Assembly: GCF_000003605.2 (NCBI RefSeq)
Contig: NW_003142803.1
Coordinates: 374,062-389,862, forward strand
Source of the DNA: Saccoglossus kowalevskii
Lineage: Eukaryota > Hemichordata > Enteropneusta > Harrimaniidae
Reading direction: 5' to 3'
DNA length: 15,801 nucleotides
Part shown: in pieces, positions 1 to 15,801 of the stretch
How positions within the stretch are numbered: position 1 is the stretch's first letter
Layout: each line of letters starts with the position of its first letter
Translations under genes and position numbers: made by a program
Notes under the pieces: generated by a model
What the model was told of the DNA's origin: nothing
The model's input: the letters and a program-made list of their open reading frames with translations, nothing else
Databases searched by the model: none

Positions 1-614
1 AGGTCATTTGAGCGCCATTGTTAACTTTAACAGCACCTAACATATTATTTTTACATTGTCAGTTTCACTACACATAAAAATGTTGATAAAAATTGCTGAC
101 CTTTTTGTTTAAAAAACTAGAAGCAATATCTGAAAGGACGAGTCATATTTTCGGACAAGTTCTGCCCAGGTTGGTGTTTTGCTGCATTTTGTTATGGCTA
201 TTTTGTTCTATTATAGCAAACAATAGTCATGACATGGTTTATCAAGATATCAAGAATATTGCACCAAGCGAGAATGAAAGATCTTTAATCGGTTAATTGG
301 CAATTGAACATTTCCAAGCATTCGCTGTGACACTATTGTTTAGTATTACTCAATCGACATGCACAGAACAAGATCACTTTCCAATGTGCAAAAAGAATTA
401 TTGTTCGCATTATGCGAGATATTCATTTCATAACACCATATATGGGTATGAAACTTACATACCCCTTATTTTATAATTCTTATAATGATACAATTATCCT
501 CTCTTTGACATTATTACTATGTGATGGTTTCCTTTACTAGAATATCTTGGGAAAGATACTTCTTTGGAATTGCAGAATAATTTAAAAAAAAAAACTCCTC
601 ATGTTCTTGTACAG
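1..614. other. Intron of LONP1 upstream of the first visible exon (partial)
   Basis: AT-rich sequence with no segment I can align to the Lon N-domain. The open frame beginning at 93 has no Lon similarity and starts with TTG. The stretch ends in an acceptor, TTGTACAG, at 607-614. The previous LONP1 exon must lie to the left of the window. Confidence 0.7.
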
Positions 615-11582
<10,968 letters not shown>

Positions 11583-11678
11583 CGGTGAACTGTTTTATAC
11601 GCTGGTTTGTGTATTGTTTATAGTTTCAAGGAGTATATAAATATACTATGTTAACTTTGCAGGAAGCACATTTCGAAT

Positions 11679-11684
11679 AATAAA
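11679..11684 (+). terminator. Likely LONP1 poly(A) signal
   Basis: Canonical AATAAA lies 97 nt after the LONP1 stop. A GT-rich stretch (TTGTTGTGTTTGTGT, about 11736-11750) follows some 50 nt later, as expected of a downstream cleavage element. This would give a 3' UTR of about 120 nt. Later AATAAA sites (for example near 13077) could give longer forms. Confidence 0.55.
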
Positions 11685-12804
11685 TGTTTATGGACGCCAA
11701 ACATGTTTTAGTGGGATTTTAAGAACACCGTAAATTTGTTGTGTTTGTGTACAGTTCCTTGATCTTTAAGCCTGTGCTAAGAAAAGTGTGACTTAGTATG
11801 TACCGGTACTAAATCTGATGCATTTTCAGGACCCAGTCCTAGCCTTAGTACAGACTATAACAAAATGTAAATGGCTAGCTCGGTTTACTGTAATGAGAAA
11901 TCAAAGTTAAAAAAAAAATGTTTGCAAATACCCCTGGTAGTTTAATTAGGTTGTTTATCCCTCAAGGGTAATGCTTTTAATAGTCTGTGGTTACAATAGA
12001 TACATCCCATGAGAAGACACAACTGGGTCTAGCAGACATGTGACACATATGGCATTAGCATATAATGTTTGTCCCAGTAAATTGGAAACTATGTTTTTGT
12101 TATCAATACAGTATGTCTTACGATTGTGTTAAAAAATTACGTGTCACTACACTTTGTGTGTAATGCATGAGGCTGATTTATCATATTTGCTCTGATTAGT
12201 ACCATGAATCATAGGTGAATACCAGAAGTCTGTCTATGATTAAAACAGTTTTAGAGCAGTTTTACAGAGCAGAGTTTTAGAGCAAATAATGGTAGTACAA
12301 TGTAGGGTCAGCTGCTACTTGACCCTTTATGGTCAAGTATATTATTCAATTGGAATGACAATTATGAATAGTTAGAAGTAAAAATGGAAAGTTATTATGA
12401 AGAAAGCTTTGTGATTTCAGAAATGTTGAATTAAATATACCGATGCATGCATGTGCATTAGATCTGTGTTTTTGTGCATGTGAGTGCTCGGCTTATAACG
12501 ATTAGTTAATCATTTGGTGATGTCAAGATTTGATAAGATAAGGGTATGCAAGATATCATGCAAATTTTGACATGATCAGAAAATCACAAGACAAACGTAC
12601 ATTTCTGGACATGGAAATGAATATGCAAAGAAAACATTTTGTGGTCATTTCAGGTTGTTTTTGCATATTTTTACTTTCTGTTTCCACAATTGCATTGTCA
12701 TTGGTCAGTTTTCTTGACATGTATGGAACTTGCATGTAATGAGATCTTCGCTTATCACCATGCATGGAAATCAAAACTGCATACCCATGACATTTATCAT
12801 AGGT

Positions 12805-12825
12805 GGGGTGGGGAGGGGTGGGGGG
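12805..12825 (+). other. G-quadruplex motif in the intergenic spacer
   Basis: Four G runs of 4, 4, 4 and 6 on the + strand, separated by single T, A and T. Single-base loops with four-G runs are the most stable class of predicted intramolecular quadruplex. The surroundings are AT-rich, so it stands out. It is followed by TTGTGGTG. Confidence 0.85.
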
Positions 12826-14221
12826 TTGTGGTGAATTTGTTAAATACAAAATTTGCAAGCTAGACACGGAGAAAAAAAAAATTGCATGCAAGGTGCTACA
12901 GGGTAAAACTGTTGGCACAATAAAAAAAAAACTATTCAGACACCGCAAAAAAAAAGTTGCCCTGGTAACACACTGAACAAATCACTAGCATGGCATAGTG
13001 CAACACATTTTTGATAATTGTACTCATGGAATTTACTGGCCATCTTTGATGTAGGTTCTCCTTGACAGTGCATTGAATAAAGTAAATTGAACAATCTTAA
13101 GACTCTTGCATAATTTCACATTATACTCATTCGTATAGCATGTAGAATATCCTTCCAATAAATAGTGTCAGTAGTAAAAAAAAATCTGTTCATCGTTGTG
13201 TTGGATCAAGCAAAATACCGGTATGATATAAATTTTATGATAAACATTTTTGGCTTGCAAATGTACATGGAGATACATGTAGAATTCCATAGCAGCAAAA
13301 GTTATTTACAATATCGGCTCATATATATATAATGTGTTATGGCTGATACTTAAAAGGATGAAATCTCAATATACCGGTATATATGTATATTTACTTTTGT
13401 GTACTTTTTTCAATCAAACAACAGTTGACAATTCTGGACCATGTCAATGGACATAAACTGGTTGGAATTGCAGAATTTATTTCTTTTATAGCTCCATGTT
13501 GGAACCAATTTATACATTTTGAGTAATAATCTAAAGTGCCTGGGAATTTAAAACTCATTGCAATCACCTACATGTACTTAGAAATACAGTTAATTGCACA
13601 AGTAGCCAAACTTGTGATCAGCACAACAACTTGGCTCGCAAACCAATCAGATGATACCAATCATTTCCTAGCATACAAGATAAGCACGCCAGGCAGAGAT
13701 TGAGAAATATAATCCTGTTATGTTTAATATGCCAGAAATAGCTTTAGATTGTCATAATTAAATGATTGTAAATAGCTGAAAACATGTTAAATATTCATTC
13801 ATACGTGTATCATGAAAGTCATTAAATTCACAGTAAAAAAAATATGTTTTCTCCCGAAAGTACAAAATGACTTGGTGGTTCACACAATACATGCAAGGCT
13901 CTGGCAACTGTATAATTTAAATAGTGTCTATTAAATTGATGCCATGAAATATACATTTTACATATGAAGTCGAGAAAAATTGTAAATTTTTAGTTAATAC
14001 TGCTGGTAGTATTGTATCACCATGTTGGAACAAGGTGCACAAATATTGGACATTAATACTGTTAATAGTTCGGTACATTTTGAAAAAAAATATAGTAATA
14101 TTAATCAGCAATATCAATGACAACGATGCGATAACTACTATTTTAAGTACTATTTTCACTTGCTGGGATACTACATACCGAAATTATTATAGACTAATAT
14201 TTACTGTTTACTGTCGAGGTC

Positions 14222-14280
14222 TTGCGGAATGTATGAAAGACGCAAATAAAACGTCTGCCGCAAAAATCAAATTATTTGAT
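14222..14280. repeat. Compound inverted repeats
   Basis: Outer stem TTGCGG (14222-14227) with CCGCAA (14258-14263). Inner stem AGACG (14238-14242) with CGTCT (14252-14256), with a 9-nt loop. Immediately after comes ATCAAAT-T-ATTTGAT (14266-14280). Such nesting is common at the ends of non-autonomous DNA transposons, but no partner end or target-site duplication was found. Confidence 0.5.
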
Positions 14281-14582
14281 TTGAGCTAAATTTTCTTTTT
14301 ATAGTTTAACTTAGAAATGTATATCTTTCACAAAAGGAATATTGCGTTGGGATAAACTGAATTCATCAAAGGTGTATGGCATGGAAATACCCAAAAATTT
14401 GTTTCGCATTTGGTGAATCCAATGTGATGTTTCGATGCTAGTACATGACCTTTGTTTGCCCGGATTTCACATTTGATTTCACAGAAAGCGCAGGATCTCA
14501 CAGTAAACGGAAAATGGTCTATTTAGGAATCATCTTTAGAACACATCAATCTTTACTGGTGTCTAATTTAGAACTCTTAAAG

Positions 14583-14620
14583 TTTATTGGAACAGATTCT
14601 TCATTTTATTTTTTTTTATT
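14583..14620 (-). terminator. Candidate poly(A) signals of the CPTP-like gene
   Basis: Read on the minus strand, AATAAA occurs at 14620-14615, 14610-14605 and 14588-14583, that is 10-48 nt past the stop codon. The first two lie in a T-rich tract and may be chance. The 14583-14588 copy is isolated and more plausible, though the 3' UTR would be very short. Confidence 0.3.
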
Positions 14621-14630
14621 ATTTTTCAAT

Positions 14631-15150
14631 TTACGCAATGTTTAATAAATCATTCAACTCGTACAATTCTTGGATTTCATCGTATACTATTTGAGCTATA
14701 TTGGTAACCGGGGTGATCAGTTCCACAACTTTCTCAGGCTCATGTTTGCAAAATGTTTCCATCAATGTTTTTCGTTTTGGTAATGTGTGTACTGCCAATG
14801 CCGCGGCTTTTCGTACAATCCACATATGGTGTTTAGACAACGTTTGATGATACACCTCCATTGCCATCGTTGGTACTTTATCAGATTCAGTGCTGTCGCG
14901 AAATCTCACCATGAACTTTATTATAAATTGCAATGCGTAATGCAGGCGTAAGAGTGACTGTGATCCAGATTTCAGATGAGTGGCAGATTTTTTTTTTGTT
15001 AACTTGTTTTTAACTTCATAATCTATCATCGACTGGACGGTGACATAATGCTCTCCATAACTACACTTCCTGTGAGCTTGCAAAGTGTGAATTTCATCTT
15101 CCAAGTCACGGGCAACAAAGCTGAATATTGGTCCCAGTAGTTCAAAGAAC
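14631..15150 (-). CDS. CPTP: CPTP-like glycolipid-transfer-fold protein, last coding exon (5' part outside window)
   Basis: GLTP-superfamily protein. Human CPTP (214 aa) is cytosolic and carries ceramide-1-phosphate between trans-Golgi and other membranes. This exon encodes 172 residues plus TAA (14633-14631) and corresponds to human residues 42-214. The acceptor, read on the minus strand, is TTTCTTTCTCGGTAG at about 15165-15151; the first G completes a codon from the missing exon. Recognisable blocks are FFELLGPIFSFVARD, GEHYVTVQSM, LLRLHYAL, HHMWIVRKAA and VHTLPKR. Head-group pocket compared with human CPTP: Asp56, Arg110 and His150 are kept (exon residues 15, 68 and 108), while Lys60 is Glu (19) and Arg106 is Gln (64). 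Arg at the position where GLTP has Trp96 argues for the acidic-lipid branch. The first ~40 residues should lie right of the window. The exact paralogue (CPTP or a sister) is less certain than the fold. Confidence 0.88.
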
Positions 15151-15801
15151 CTACCGAGAAAGAAAAAAAAAAGTTGTAACATTACTGGAAGATTACCTAG
15201 GTATTTCAAGCTGTTCTCAGCACCACAAGCTCCCAACAATTAGTATTTATAATTGTAGTATTATCTGATCACAAATAAACTCAAATCAAAGAAAGCATTA
15301 ATTTAAATCGGATAATTTTTTTGTATTTCAACCCTAAACTTAAGGTAGCGGGACTATTATTTGCATACTTGTTTTCATCTTCTAATTGTGACTGAATGAC
15401 TACAAATAGACCCGGGAAAGTATATATTTTTAGAATCGCCAGACTTCAAGCTTTTCACAAGTGTATTTTGCATGCCCGTATCTGCATTCTACGACGCGGT
15501 ACTCAATCAAAGGTGAAAAATTACTTTTTCTGTAAAAAAAATAATTACGCATTTATGCTGGCGGTAAGAAGTATTTTCTTCACTTTTCCTAGTTGTTCAA
15601 TAGTCTGGTAAATTGAATGTGTCTGGTCAGTTTTATTCAAGCAACGCGTTTTAAAATATAGTGTGCTGAATTTCAATTACTGTTTTAGTCGCATTGCCCC
15701 CAACTCAAACCACAACTCGTTGGTAAATAATCAATGAAATAGTTTGTCTGGACACATTCAAGTTCCTCTCATTGTCACCTTAAAGCTGTGAAAATTTGGT
15801 G
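15151..15801. other. Intron upstream of the CPTP-like last exon (partial)
   Basis: At least 651 nt of AT-rich sequence. I searched the minus strand for the expected first exon (the helix before the conserved FFELLGPIF block) and found no candidate, so the intron probably continues past the right edge. The plus-strand open frame at 15396-15611 shows no recognisable similarity. Confidence 0.6.

Larger units (their letters stand above)
11583..14630. other. Spacer between the convergent LONP1 and CPTP-like genes
   Basis: About 3 kb without a recognisable gene, exon or structural RNA. It holds the LONP1 poly(A) signal, three TACCGGTA octamers (11801, 13216, 13372), a G-quadruplex motif (12805-12825), an (AT)n tract near 13321, a short CAGTTTTAGAG-type triplication near 12246-12284 and inverted repeats at 13996-14013 and 14222-14280. 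Open frames here (for example 12556-12948 on the minus strand, and 14035-14289) show no similarity that I know and are probably chance. Confidence 0.65.

Noticed and set aside
93-296. Possible upstream LONP1 exon or small membrane protein
   Set aside because: It starts with TTG, has no Lon N-domain similarity and no flanking splice sites in the right frame. The hydrophobic stretch comes from T-rich codons.
12556-12948. 130-codon minus-strand open frame in the spacer
   Set aside because: Its proline-rich part is the complement of the G-quadruplex tract, with no conserved domain. It is probably chance.
15163-15239. Extension of the CPTP-like frame to an apparent start at 15239
   Set aside because: The extra residues, including a run of Phe, come from the intron's pyrimidine tract. 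Similarity stops exactly at the acceptor at 15150/15151, and the real first exon lies elsewhere.

Overview
This is animal nuclear DNA, not bacterial: two protein genes can be read only as short blocks joined across GT–AG introns, the non-coding DNA is AT-rich, and it carries minisatellites and diverged interspersed repeats of a kind common in marine invertebrates. I cannot name the species; an invertebrate metazoan (hemichordate-, mollusc- or annelid-like) is an inference from repeat texture and protein similarity.

Positions 615–11582 (+ strand) hold the last 14 coding exons of the mitochondrial Lon protease, LONP1. The joined exons total 1767 nt, stay in frame throughout and encode 588 residues plus a stop. 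This covers the end of the N-terminal helical region, the whole AAA+ ATPase domain (Walker A, Walker B, sensor 1, arginine finger, sensor 2) and the whole Ser/Lys protease domain. About 350 N-terminal residues, including the mitochondrial presequence, must lie upstream of the window. All 13 complete introns are GT–AG. No frameshift or stop interrupts the gene, so it looks functional.

Positions 11583–14630 are a 3 kb spacer with a likely LONP1 poly(A) signal, a strong G-quadruplex motif, small inverted repeats and no recognisable gene.

Positions 14631–15150 (− strand) are the last coding exon of a glycolipid-transfer-fold protein most like ceramide-1-phosphate transfer protein (CPTP), convergent with LONP1. 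Its 5' exon(s) lie beyond the right edge. Two of the basic residues that bind the phosphate in human CPTP are E and Q here, the most interesting coding observation in the window.

LONP1 is a matrix quality-control protease and CPTP-like proteins move sphingolipids in the cytosol, so their adjacency is positional rather than a shared pathway. Other points worth attention are an 18-copy 23-bp minisatellite with a higher-order variant pattern in intron 7, an AT-rich array that nearly fills intron 10 up to the next splice site, a possible frame-shifting 'poison' exon in intron 5, and a duplicated hairpin with a compensatory base change in intron 11. I found no convincing new system; this is mainly an ordinary gene region with interesting repeats. 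Introns and exons are numbered within the window only.
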